Shown in pieces: positions 41,882-50,084 of a stretch of 64,000 nt of DNA. How positions within the stretch are numbered: position 1 is the stretch's first letter; every line of letters starts with the position of its first letter. The DNA comes from Adlercreutzia equolifaciens DSM 19450 (GTDB lineage: Bacteria > Actinomycetota > Coriobacteriia > Coriobacteriales > Eggerthellaceae). The position numbers and the translations under genes are program-made. The DNA is taken from positions 744,001-808,000 of the forward strand of contig NC_022567.1 in assembly GCF_000478885.1 (NCBI RefSeq), read 5' to 3'. The notes under the pieces were generated by a model. It ran no database searches, was not told the origin of the DNA, and worked only from the letters and a program-made list of their open reading frames with translations.

Positions 41882-42518
41882 GTTTGTCGATCCCTATCTG
41901 GATAGTGATACAGGTATACTTCGAAACTTAATTGGCGCAACGAGCTATGATGGGCTACGCAACGCCGAAGGAGAGCTTGTGGCGCTCCGCACCAATGAGT
42001 TTCTGGAGAGTCTGCCGTTGCGGCCAAAGGGATCTATGGAGGACTTTCTCTTTATCCATCGATTCCTGTTTCAGGATATATACGATTGGGCGGGTGCGCC
42101 GCGTACGGTCGAAATCCGCAAAAGTCGCGAAGGATCCGAGTACTTCCTGCCGTCGCCGAATATAGCCATGGGATTCGGCTGGGCCCAAGATGAGCTGCGG
42201 AAAGACAACATGCTCAAGGGTTTGTCGAAGGATGAATTTGCCCAGCGACTTGCCTACCATTTCGACAACTACAATTTCATTCACCCCTTTCGCGAGGGCA
42301 ATGGGAGAACCCAGAGACTGTTCTGGACGCTCCTTTGCCATGATGCGGGCTACGACCTCGATTGGTGCCAGGTATCTGGTGAGGAGAACGACGAGGCGAG
42401 TCGTGCGGCTGCCGAAGATATGGACTTGTCGGGTTTGGTGGCGATGTTCTCCCGCATCGCGACGCCAGCTGATCCGAATACGCCGCTGAACAGTGATCTA
42501 CTGCGGTTGAGCAAATAG
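41871..42518 (+). CDS. Fic domain protein (AMPylating toxin)
   Basis: 215 residues. Active-site motif HPFREGNGRTQR (~138-149), complete with the catalytic His, metal-binding acidic residue and both Arg, plus the N-terminal region GTLRN-like GILRNLIGATSYDGLRNAE and FLFIHRFLFQDIYDWAGAPR. Fic enzymes add AMP to proteins such as DNA gyrase or topoisomerase IV. Class I arrangement: the antitoxin is a separate upstream gene. No Bep/BID export domain. Its placement inside an hsd operon suggests a guard or retention role, but this is inferred. Confidence 0.92.
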   Translation: MAHEFVDPYLDSDTGILRNLIGATSYDGLRNAEGELVALRTNEFLESLPLRPKGSMEDFLFIHRFLFQDIYDWAGAPRTVEIRKSREGSEYFLPSPNIAMGFGWAQDELRKDNMLKGLSKDEFAQRLAYHFDNYNFIHPFREGNGRTQRLFWTLLCHDAGYDLDWCQVSGEENDEASRAAAEDMDLSGLVAMFSRIATPADPNTPLNSDLLRLSK

Positions 42519-42539
42519 GGGAGGGCGAGAGGGACTTCG

Positions 42540-45500
42540 ATGATTTTCGATACAGAGGCGGCGTTCGAGGAAGCGGTTATCGAGAAGCTTAAGGTCTATG
42601 GCTGGGATGATGCCGGCGGCGTGCTGAAGCGTCCGACCGAGCATCAGTTGTTGGAGAACTGGGCATCCATCCTCTTCGATAACAACAAGCACCGCGACTG
42701 CCTGAATGGCGCGCCGCTGACACCCACTGAAATGCAGCAGATCGTCGAGAGGATCCGGGCGAAGCGCACACCGGTGGCCATCAACGAGCTCATCAACGGC
42801 AAAGAGATCGTCATCACGCGCGATAATGCCGATGACGGGCTGCATGTCGGTCAAGAAGTGGCCCTCAAGATATTCCATCGTGACGAGATCGCCGGCGGCC
42901 AAAGCCGCTATCAGATCGCGCAGCAGCCGATGTTCCCCTCGAAGTCGAAGCTGGGTCACGACCGCCGTGGCGACCTTATGCTGCTCATAAACGGGATGCC
43001 CCTGTTTCACATCGAGCTGAAGAAGAGCGGTGTGCCAGTATCGGAGGCCATCGGCCAGATTCGCAAATACGCCGCCGAGGGTGTATTCGAAGGGCTGTTC
43101 TCCCTGGTGCAGATATTCGTCGCCATGAACCCCGAGGAGACGAAGTACTTCGCTAATCCCGGTCCCGACGGCGTCTTTAACGAGAAGTTCCAGTTCCATT
43201 GGGCCGACTTTAACAATAACCCCATCAATCAGTGGAGCGAGGTCGTCAAGCACCTGCTGAGCATTCCCATGGCCCACCAGCTCATCGGCTACTACACCGT
43301 TGCGGATGATTCCGACGGCGTGCTCAAGGTGATGCGCAGCTACCAGTACTACGCGGCCAGCCGCATTTCCGACCGCGTGACGGTAATCGACCGCGACAAG
43401 CTGTGGGGGACGAAGGGTCTCAAGGGCGGTTTTGTTTGGCATACCACCGGCAGCGGTAAGACCATGACCAGCTTCAAGTGTGCTCAGCTTATCGCCAATT
43501 CCAAGGATGCCGATAAAGTGGTATTTCTGGTCGATCGCATCGAGCTCGGCACCCAATCATTGGAGCAGTACCGTTCTTTCGCCGATGATTCCGAGGCGGT
43601 TCAGGCCACGGAGAGCACCGATGTTCTGAAGGCGAAGCTGAAGAGTGGTGACCCCTCCGACACGCTCATCGTCACTTCCATCCAGAAGATGGGCAACATC
43701 GATGAAGACGCCATGAGTGCGCGCGATCTGGAGACGATTCGCAAGAAGCGCATCGTGTTCATTGTGGACGAGTGCCATCGCTCGACCTTCGGAAAGAACA
43801 TGGAGACCATCAAGCGGGTGTTCCCCGGAGCGCTGATGTTCGGCTTCACCGGCACGCCTATCCACGAGGAGAATCGCAAGAAGCTAAGCACCACCACCGA
43901 TGTGTTCGGCGATGAGCTGCACCGATACAGCATCGCCGACGGTATCCGCGACGGCAATGTGCTCGGGTTCGACACGTGTCCCGTGGCCACCTATCCCGAG
44001 TTCGACCTGCGCCAGGCCGTGGCTCTTGACGAGGCGAAGGCGAAATCGGTGGAAGAGGTTGTGGGCGACCCGCGCCGCGAGCGCGTCTACTATCAGATTA
44101 TGGACGAAATGCCCATGGCGCCCTTCCTTGACGAGAGAGGCAACCGCTGTCATGGCGTTGAGAGCATGGTGCCCGAGAGCCAGTACGGCACGGCCGACCA
44201 GCACGATGTGACCGAGCACCAGCGCCAAGTGGTGGCGGACATCAAGAGGCACTGGCCCACCCTGAGCCGATTCGGCAAGTTTCATGCAATCTTCGCCACC
44301 CATTCCATCCCCGAGGCCATCGACTACTACCGGCTGTTCAAGGAGATGGCGCCCGAGCTGGTGACGACGGTGCTCGTTGACCCCTCCATCGACAACGAGC
44401 AGGAGAAGATTGACCGATCGCTCATCAAAGAGGATGCACTGAAGGAGGTTGTCGACGACTACAACAAGCGCTTCGACAGGGAATTCGCGCTGCCGACTTG
44501 GCCCGCGTTCAAGACCGATGTCTCCAACCGATTGGCGCACAAGCGGCCCTACATGGGAATCGAGAAGACACCCGAAAAGTGCGTGAACATCCTGATCGTG
44601 GTGGATCAGATGCTGACCGGTTTCGATTCGAAGTGGATCAATACGCTGTATTTGGACAAGATGCTGCGCTACGAGATGATCATCCAGGCGTTCAGCCGGA
44701 CGAACCGCCTGTTCAACGAGTCGGAGAAGCCTCACGGCACCATTCGCTACTACCGGCGGCCGCATACTATGCGTAAAAATATCGAGGAGGCCATCAGCCT
44801 CTACTCCGGTGACAAGCCTTTCGGCCTGTTCGTGCCCAAGCTGCGTGAGAATCTGCTAGAGATGAATATGATCTACAACGATATAGTCGGCCTATTTGAG
44901 GACAATGGGGTGAACAACCTGTCGAGGCTACCGGATAGTGCGGAGGCGCGGGGTAAGTTCGCTGTACTGTTCCGGGCGTTCAACACGCTGCTCGAGGCGG
45001 CGAAGGTGCAGGGTTTCCAGTGGGACGAGCGGGAGTACGAATTTCCCATAAGCGATGACGTGATCGAGGAGGCGGCGGCTGCGGGCGTCTATGAGGACGA
45101 GTTCGATGCAGCCTGCGAAACGCTTTGCGAGGTGATCGCTGTTCCCTACGATGAGACGACCTACCTCACCTTGGCCCAGCGGTACAAAGAGCTCTCCGGT
45201 AGCGGTGGCCGCGAGAGGGGAGGGGCCGACATCCCCTATGACCTGAGCGGGCATCTCATGGAGATCGATACCACCAAGATTGATACTGACTACATGAACG
45301 CCAACTTCACCAAATGGCTCAAGCAGCTCGATTTGGAAGGCTCGGAGGCCGAGGCGACCGAGGCGGCTCTGGAGGCGCTGCACAAAAGCTTCGCCAGTTT
45401 GAGCCAGGAGGAGCAGAAGTACGCGAACCTGTTCATCCATGACGTTCAGAGCGGGGATGTGTACGTCGATCCGGGCAAGACGTTCCGCGACTACGTGACA

Positions 45501-45779
45501 GAGTACCAGCGCCACGCTAAGGATGCGCAGATCGGGCGAGCGAGCAGCTTGCTTGGCGTGGATGCGGCAATCCTGTCGGAGCTGATGATCGTCGGCGTTG
45601 AGGAAGAGGGTCTTAACGAGTTCGGTCGCTTCGACAAGCTGATCGACAGCGTGGATACGGCGCGGGCGCGAGAGTACTTCTCGACCATCGAGAGCGCTCC
45701 GATTCCCGCATTCAAGGTGCGCATGCGTGCCGACAATCTTTTGCGGCGATTCATCCTGGAAGGTGGTTTTGACCTGTAG
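42540..45779 (+). CDS. hsdR: Type I restriction endonuclease subunit HsdR
   Basis: 1079 residues. N-terminal nuclease domain with the PD-(D/E)xK pattern (Asp ~144, ELKKSG ~159-164), then the SF2 translocase: Walker A HTTGSGKTMTSF (~300-311), DECHRSTFGKN (~408-418), FTGTPI and QAFSRTNRLFNE (motif VI). The C-terminal helical region joins the MTase core. It cuts unmethylated foreign DNA after ATP-driven translocation. The same operon holds hsdM, hsdS and the Fic pair. Full family length, no frameshift. Confidence 0.95.
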   Translation: MIFDTEAAFEEAVIEKLKVYGWDDAGGVLKRPTEHQLLENWASILFDNNKHRDCLNGAPLTPTEMQQIVERIRAKRTPVAINELINGKEIVITRDNADDGLHVGQEVALKIFHRDEIAGGQSRYQIAQQPMFPSKSKLGHDRRGDLMLLINGMPLFHIELKKSGVPVSEAIGQIRKYAAEGVFEGLFSLVQIFVAMNPEETKYFANPGPDGVFNEKFQFHWADFNNNPINQWSEVVKHLLSIPMAHQLIGYYTVADDSDGVLKVMRSYQYYAASRISDRVTVIDRDKLWGTKGLKGGFVWHTTGSGKTMTSFKCAQLIANSKDADKVVFLVDRIELGTQSLEQYRSFADDSEAVQATESTDVLKAKLKSGDPSDTLIVTSIQKMGNIDEDAMSARDLETIRKKRIVFIVDECHRSTFGKNMETIKRVFPGALMFGFTGTPIHEENRKKLSTTTDVFGDELHRYSIADGIRDGNVLGFDTCPVATYPEFDLRQAVALDEAKAKSVEEVVGDPRRERVYYQIMDEMPMAPFLDERGNRCHGVESMVPESQYGTADQHDVTEHQRQVVADIKRHWPTLSRFGKFHAIFATHSIPEAIDYYRLFKEMAPELVTTVLVDPSIDNEQEKIDRSLIKEDALKEVVDDYNKRFDREFALPTWPAFKTDVSNRLAHKRPYMGIEKTPEKCVNILIVVDQMLTGFDSKWINTLYLDKMLRYEMIIQAFSRTNRLFNESEKPHGTIRYYRRPHTMRKNIEEAISLYSGDKPFGLFVPKLRENLLEMNMIYNDIVGLFEDNGVNNLSRLPDSAEARGKFAVLFRAFNTLLEAAKVQGFQWDEREYEFPISDDVIEEAAAAGVYEDEFDAACETLCEVIAVPYDETTYLTLAQRYKELSGSGGRERGGADIPYDLSGHLMEIDTTKIDTDYMNANFTKWLKQLDLEGSEAEATEAALEALHKSFASLSQEEQKYANLFIHDVQSGDVYVDPGKTFRDYVTEYQRHAKDAQIGRASSLLGVDAAILSELMIVGVEEEGLNEFGRFDKLIDSVDTARAREYFSTIESAPIPAFKVRMRADNLLRRFILEGGFDL

Positions 45780-45793
45780 GCGCGATTCGGCTC

Positions 45794-45830
45794 GCTCACG
45801 CTGATGAAGGGCGATGAGCGAGTCGAGCTT
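45794..45830 (-). repeat. 37-bp hsdS repeat, inverted copy
   Basis: Exact reverse complement of 41578-41614 and 46850-46886, 14 bp after the hsdR stop; it bounds the inverted cassette. Confidence 0.95.
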
Positions 45831-46340
45831 GGAGAAGAACGACGAGACGGCTCGTTGCTCTTCCAGGCCAGGCAGGAGAAACTTATACTCAAGCATTTCA
45901 TCTTGTCTCAGAGTCTTGTTTCGCCCTGCTCCACTTGGCGAAGATAGCCACAAGTGATGGCGAAAAACTTCGTCAAGAATGAGTAAACCGATAAAAGGCG
46001 GATAGACAGAGTGGTCGAATTTGTACTGCGGAAATCGATGAGAGACCAGGGCCTTCTCGTCAGAAGGAGAAGTGATCGCCACGGCATGTTCCCACGCGAA
46101 GACAATATTCACGACAAGATTATCCGCCTTGACCTTCTGCATCACTGTTTCGCCAATCTGCTTGCCTGGCGCCACCCATTCTAAAAAGGTTCCACGACCA
46201 TGGCTTCGGACGCCCAATCTGTAGTGGCCTTCGGAAGGGGTTGGAATAGATTCTTTGTACAAAGCCGCAAATTCCCCCAGCTTACGCTGTTCCCAATCAT
46301 TAGCAGATGCTTGCTGAAATGATGTAAAAAGCTCGAGCAC
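45794..46340 (-). pseudogene. Silent hsdS cassette C (single TRD, inverted)
   Basis: Minus-strand frame from ~46340 gives NDWEQRKLGEFAALYKESIP, a TRD of ~150 residues, then FFSKLDSLIALHQRE at the 37-bp repeat. It lacks a proper start and a genuine end: beyond the repeat the frame runs on into antisense hsdR, which is accidental. It is a donor of recognition specificity, with the same 5' (GGGAACAGCGTAAG) and 3' (37-bp) borders as TRD2 of hsdS. Confidence 0.88.
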
Positions 46341-46357
46341 GAAGCGGTCGCAGGAGA

Positions 46358-46903
46358 TTCACAATAACTTGGGAACAGCGTAAGCTAGAGGAAGTGGCGA
46401 CGTTCGGCGGTGGGCACACTCCGTCCATGGCGGATCCTTGCAATTATGAGAATGGAAGCATTCCGTGGATAACGTCCCAGGACGTCAAGAGCCAGCGCCT
46501 CGACAAGACTACGACTCTCATAACAGACAAGGGGGCGGCGGAACTTAATCTATATCCAGTTGGATCTCTCGTGGTTGTTGTGCGAAGCGGAATTCTTCGG
46601 CACACGCTTCCTGTGGCTGAGCTGCAAAAACCCATGACCGTCAACCAGGATATTCGCGTCATCGTTCCAACCGAAGCATTATCTAGCCACTGGCTTTTGG
46701 GGTACCTCGAAGGAAACAGCAGAAACTTGTTGCTTAAGTTCGGAAAGGTCGGTACGACCGTCGAGAGCATCAATTTCTCGGAGATGAAAAGCATGGGACT
46801 GATGATGCCGTCGAGGGAGGAGCAGTCCCGCATTGGCTCCCTCTTCGCCAAGCTCGACTCGCTCATCGCCCTTCATCAGCGTGAGCGGTTGCCGACTAGA
46901 TGA
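46358..46903 (+). pseudogene. Silent hsdS cassette D (single TRD, direct)
   Basis: Frame without start codon: RFTITWEQRKLEEVATFGGG HTPSM..., TRD of ~150 residues (SIPWITSQDV, TTVESINFSEMKSMGLM, PSREEQSRIGSL), then KLDSLIALHQRE at a 37-bp repeat and a short tail ending at TGA 46903. It stands back to back with cassette C, separated by ~70 bp. The last bases overlap the end of the recombinase gene. Confidence 0.88.
46850..46886 (+). repeat. 37-bp hsdS repeat at the end of cassette D
   Basis: Perfect copy, direct orientation. With 45794-45830 it forms an inverted pair enclosing cassettes C and D (about 1.1 kb). Confidence 0.95.
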
Positions 46904-47822
46904 GGCTGGAGATCGAGCGCATCACGAGGTCGACGTCTTGGTTCTCGAGCTCCTGGATGATGTGCAAGTAAGTCTTCTGCGTGGTGTTCATGCTGGCGTG
47001 CCCGAGGCGCTTGGCGACGCTGGCGATGGAGACGCCGGCGAACAGGAGCAGCGATGCGTGGGTGTGGCGCAGTCCATGCACGGAGATGACGGGCACGTCG
47101 GCTCGCTTGCAATGGCGTTCTAGCACGCTGTTCGCGGTGGAGTTGTAGACCTTCCCTTCCACAAAGATCGGCGCATCGTGGGGAAGCCTTTTGGTGAGCT
47201 CGGAAAACTGAATGACCAGCTGCCAGTCGAGCTGCACCTTGCGCACGGAGGAGCGATTCTTGGTGGGAACAAAGCCTGTTCCCGTTTTGTAGTCCCAGGT
47301 CTTGTTAACCGAAACAACCTGGCGGCTGAACTCGAAGTCATCGGGCGTCAGTGCAATGGCCTCGGAGAACCGCAGCCCTGTCTTCGCAATGAGGAGGATG
47401 AGCCAGTCCCAGCTCACCTCGGGTCCCAGGTCGAGGTCGTTCAGAAGGCGGTGCAACTCGAATTGGTTGAGGTACTTCTGTTTTTTGGCACGCGGGGATT
47501 TGCCCTTGATGATGGCCTTGCGCGTTGGGTCACGTTCCACCAGACCCTCGTCGACAGCATCGAGGACAGCGCCCTTCAGCTGGTGGTGGAAGTCCATCGT
47601 CGTCTGCCGCTCGTGGCTGACGGCGTAGTCGTTCAGCAGCTTCTGATAAGTAATACGATTGAGTTCCGCGAGGGTCAGCAAGGGGATGAGCCGTTGCAGC
47701 CACGCACAGGTAAGCCGATACTTGCTGAGCGTGACGTCGCGCACGGCCCCCTCCTTGTACATGGCCACCCACTGCTGGTAATAATCGCAGAACGTGTCGT
47801 TGGGCGTGAGTTCGTTGAGCAT
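46896..47822 (-). CDS. Tyrosine recombinase, probable hsdS invertase
   Basis: 308 residues, AAAGGAACCCAGCA before ATG. N-terminal core-binding domain (~8-100), catalytic domain with Arg151 (TGLRFSEA), His249/Arg252 (HGLRH), His275 (LGHAS) and the nucleophile Tyr285; Lys188 is on the expected beta-hairpin. All catalytic residues are present. No other phage or conjugation gene is near, and hsdS cassettes with perfect inverted repeats adjoin it, so it most likely shuffles hsdS, like the recombinases linked to hsdS in streptococci. A phage-integrase origin is possible. Confidence 0.88.
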   Translation of the reverse strand: MLNELTPNDTFCDYYQQWVAMYKEGAVRDVTLSKYRLTCAWLQRLIPLLTLAELNRITYQKLLNDYAVSHERQTTMDFHHQLKGAVLDAVDEGLVERDPTRKAIIKGKSPRAKKQKYLNQFELHRLLNDLDLGPEVSWDWLILLIAKTGLRFSEAIALTPDDFEFSRQVVSVNKTWDYKTGTGFVPTKNRSSVRKVQLDWQLVIQFSELTKRLPHDAPIFVEGKVYNSTANSVLERHCKRADVPVISVHGLRHTHASLLLFAGVSIASVAKRLGHASMNTTQKTYLHIIQELENQDVDLVMRSISSLI

Positions 47823-47860
47823 TGCTGGGTTCCTTTCTGCGTTTTTTGGTTCGTTTGAAG

Positions 47861-47877
47861 GCTCACGCTGATGAAGG
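47861..47877 (-). repeat. 17-bp partial copy of the hsdS repeat in the recombinase leader
   Basis: GCTCACGCTGATGAAGG, the reverse complement of the last 17 bp of the 37-bp repeat, 38 bp upstream of the recombinase start codon. Together with 46850-46886 it encloses the recombinase gene as an inverted pair. Confidence 0.85.
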
Positions 47878-47928
47878 TTCCCTTAGCATACGGCGAAGGG
47901 ACACGTTGTTTGTTGTCGACGGAGGCTG

Positions 47929-48067
47929 TTTCTGCATGAGATCTCGAGTTATAAGCGTCCCGGGGCGTTCTGCAAACGGCATTTGGTCGATAATGTATCG
48001 AATAACGATAGATTGTGGGAATCATTGCTTGTCGTTGACGCTTATAACTCGAGATCTCGTGCAGAAA
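47929..48067. repeat. Element with 31-bp terminal inverted repeats
   Basis: Arms 47929-47959 and 48037-48067 (beginning TTTCTGCAYGAGATCTCGAG) match at 30 of 31 positions; interior 77 bp, with TCGATA-ATG-TATCGA inside. It occupies much of the 492-bp gap between the recombinase and xpaC. No ORF. Remaining gap sequence (48068-48314) shows only a TAAGAT -10-like site at 48231. Confidence 0.8.
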
Positions 48068-48314
48068 AGCTCTTGTTCGTCGACCGACTGGGGCGCCACG
48101 GTATTGGGCAGGCTTCGCGAGGCGGCGATTGACGTTCTTGCGCTGTTCCGCTTCGGTTGATCTTCGTTTTCGGAAACTTAAAGGTGGTGCGCATTCCGTG
48201 CGGTTGGGCAGGGGGCTGGAAACGCCGTGGTAAGATGACGGGGAAACAAGAGATGCGCGGTTCGGCGGCCTTGATGCGATCCGCTGGCTGCGCGGGCGCG
48301 TTAGGGGTTGTTCC

Positions 48315-49940
48315 ATGAATCCGCAGAGTCCGGGAACGGGCGGTCGAGGGCCGTACGACAGCTGGGGGAGACCCTACGGTGCGTCTCGGCAGCCCGGTCC
48401 GCAGCAACCCGGGCCGCAGCAACCCGGCCCCGAGTACGTCTACGAGATGCCCGAAGATTTCCAAGAGCAGCAGGGCACCTGGCAGGACAGCGCCAACGGG
48501 AATGCGCAGGGGCGTTCCCAGGGCGCGAAGCCGGCGCCGGACGCGCCGGGCGCCGGCTCCTGGTCGGTCGGACCTTCGGACAGCCCCATTCCCGGCATGT
48601 CGGCCAAGGATTTCCAGAAGATGTGCCGGTCGGTTGACAAGGCGTTCTCGCAGTTCGCCCGCATCGTCGACCAAGGGGTGAACGAGGCCGCCGAGGCGCT
48701 AGGGCAGTCGCCCGAGAAGAACCTGAAGGCCCATAAGGAGCTGCAGGAGAAGCGCAAGCGCGAGAAGAAGGCGCGCAAGGCCCAGGAAGAGGCGCAGCGC
48801 CGGGCGGCTCAGCAAGCCTACGGGCAGCAGCGTTACGGGCAACCGGGCTACGGGGCGTCCCAGGGCGCGCCGACAGGTGGCGTTCCCCAGGGTTTTCAAC
48901 AGGCGGTGACCTCCGTGGCCCAGCAGGCCCAACAGTGGGCGCCGCTGGCCAAGGCAAAGAAGCGCTTCCGCTCGTCGTGGGGGCTGACGGCCTCCGGAGT
49001 CGTCATGGCGGCGGCCGGCGGGGCGGGCATGGTCTTTTTCGGCATTCCCGCCTTAGTCTCGGCGCTGGCGCCGGCGGTGGCCGGGAATCCCGAAGTGGCC
49101 GTGACGGCGATCCTCGGCATTCTGACGGCCGGTTTCGCCACGTTGCTCGGCTTCGGCGTCCGCAACCTACGGCGTGCCTCGAGGCTCAAGGCTCTCCAGC
49201 GGGCGGTGGGCCAGCGCGAGGCCGTTGGCTTCGACGACCTCGCCGCGCGCATGCAGGTGAGCCCCAAGGCCGCCCTTGCCGCCTCGCGCACGCTCATCAA
49301 GGGCGGCTACCTCCCCGAGGGGCGCATCGACGACGAGAACACCACCCTCATGGTGACCGAGAACGCCTACCACCAGTATCGTCAGTTCCAGCAGAGCCAG
49401 CGCCAGACGCTCGCCGAGCGCGAGGCGGCCGAGGCGGCCCGGGCAGCTGAGGCGGCGGCGCGGGCGGCCCACGAGCAGGATATCTCCGAGCGCCTGACGC
49501 CCGAGCAGCGCGCCTTTGTCGCCCGCGGCCGCGACTACGTGCGCCAGATGGACGAGCTGAACGCCGCCATCGACGACGCCGCGGTGAGCGAGCGCATTAC
49601 GGCCATTCAGGACGTGGTGGGCCGCATTCTCGCCCGCGCCGAGGAAGAGCCGGTCGTCATCGCCGGGCTCGACCGCCTGACCGCGTACTACCTGCCCACC
49701 ACGGTGAAGCTGCTCGATGCCTACGACCGGTTGGAGGAGGAACCTATTCAGGGCGAGAACATCTCCAGCTCGCGCAGCGAGATCGAGCATACGTTGGAAG
49801 TGCTGCACAGCGCTTTCGAGAAGCTCTTCGACGACACGTACCAAGACCTCTCCCTCGATGTGTCCGCCGACATCTCGGTGCTGCACGCCATGCTCGCCCA
49901 AGAGGGACTCACGGAAGGCCCCTTCGATGTGAAGCCGTAA
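48315..49940 (+). CDS. xpaC: XpaC-like protein (5-bromo-4-chloroindolyl phosphate hydrolysis family)
   Basis: 541 residues. Disordered Gln/Gly/Pro-rich N-terminus with a repeated QQPGP, a charged coiled coil (~135-165), two membrane helices (SSWGLTASGVVMAAAGGAGM and VAVTAILGILTAGFATLLGF) and the XpaC cytoplasmic domain (~290-535) ending EVLHSAFEKLFDDTYQDLSL + DVSADISVLHAMLAQEGL. It is partnered with telA 144 bp downstream, as in Bacillus xpaC-yaaN. Exact role unknown. Confidence 0.82.
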   Translation: MNPQSPGTGGRGPYDSWGRPYGASRQPGPQQPGPQQPGPEYVYEMPEDFQEQQGTWQDSANGNAQGRSQGAKPAPDAPGAGSWSVGPSDSPIPGMSAKDFQKMCRSVDKAFSQFARIVDQGVNEAAEALGQSPEKNLKAHKELQEKRKREKKARKAQEEAQRRAAQQAYGQQRYGQPGYGASQGAPTGGVPQGFQQAVTSVAQQAQQWAPLAKAKKRFRSSWGLTASGVVMAAAGGAGMVFFGIPALVSALAPAVAGNPEVAVTAILGILTAGFATLLGFGVRNLRRASRLKALQRAVGQREAVGFDDLAARMQVSPKAALAASRTLIKGGYLPEGRIDDENTTLMVTENAYHQYRQFQQSQRQTLAEREAAEAARAAEAAARAAHEQDISERLTPEQRAFVARGRDYVRQMDELNAAIDDAAVSERITAIQDVVGRILARAEEEPVVIAGLDRLTAYYLPTTVKLLDAYDRLEEEPIQGENISSSRSEIEHTLEVLHSAFEKLFDDTYQDLSLDVSADISVLHAMLAQEGLTEGPFDVKP

Positions 49941-50084
49941 ACGATTGTGTCGCGCATGGCCGCCTCCGGCATTTCGGGCGCGCCTGCCGCGAATGCCCGA
50001 AGAGGGCCTTAGCCGCGCTCCCGCCTTCGCGCTTTCCCGCTTGACCTGACCGACTAACTCGCCTCATCTTAGAAAGGATGCCCC

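Noticed and set aside
44928..46340. 470-residue minus-strand 'HsdS fusion protein'
   Set aside because: Only the first ~180 codons resemble HsdS; the rest is antisense hsdR read through by chance.
46896..47822. Prophage or integrative-element integrase
   Set aside because: No phage structural, replication or conjugation genes nearby; hsdS cassettes and repeats give a better explanation.
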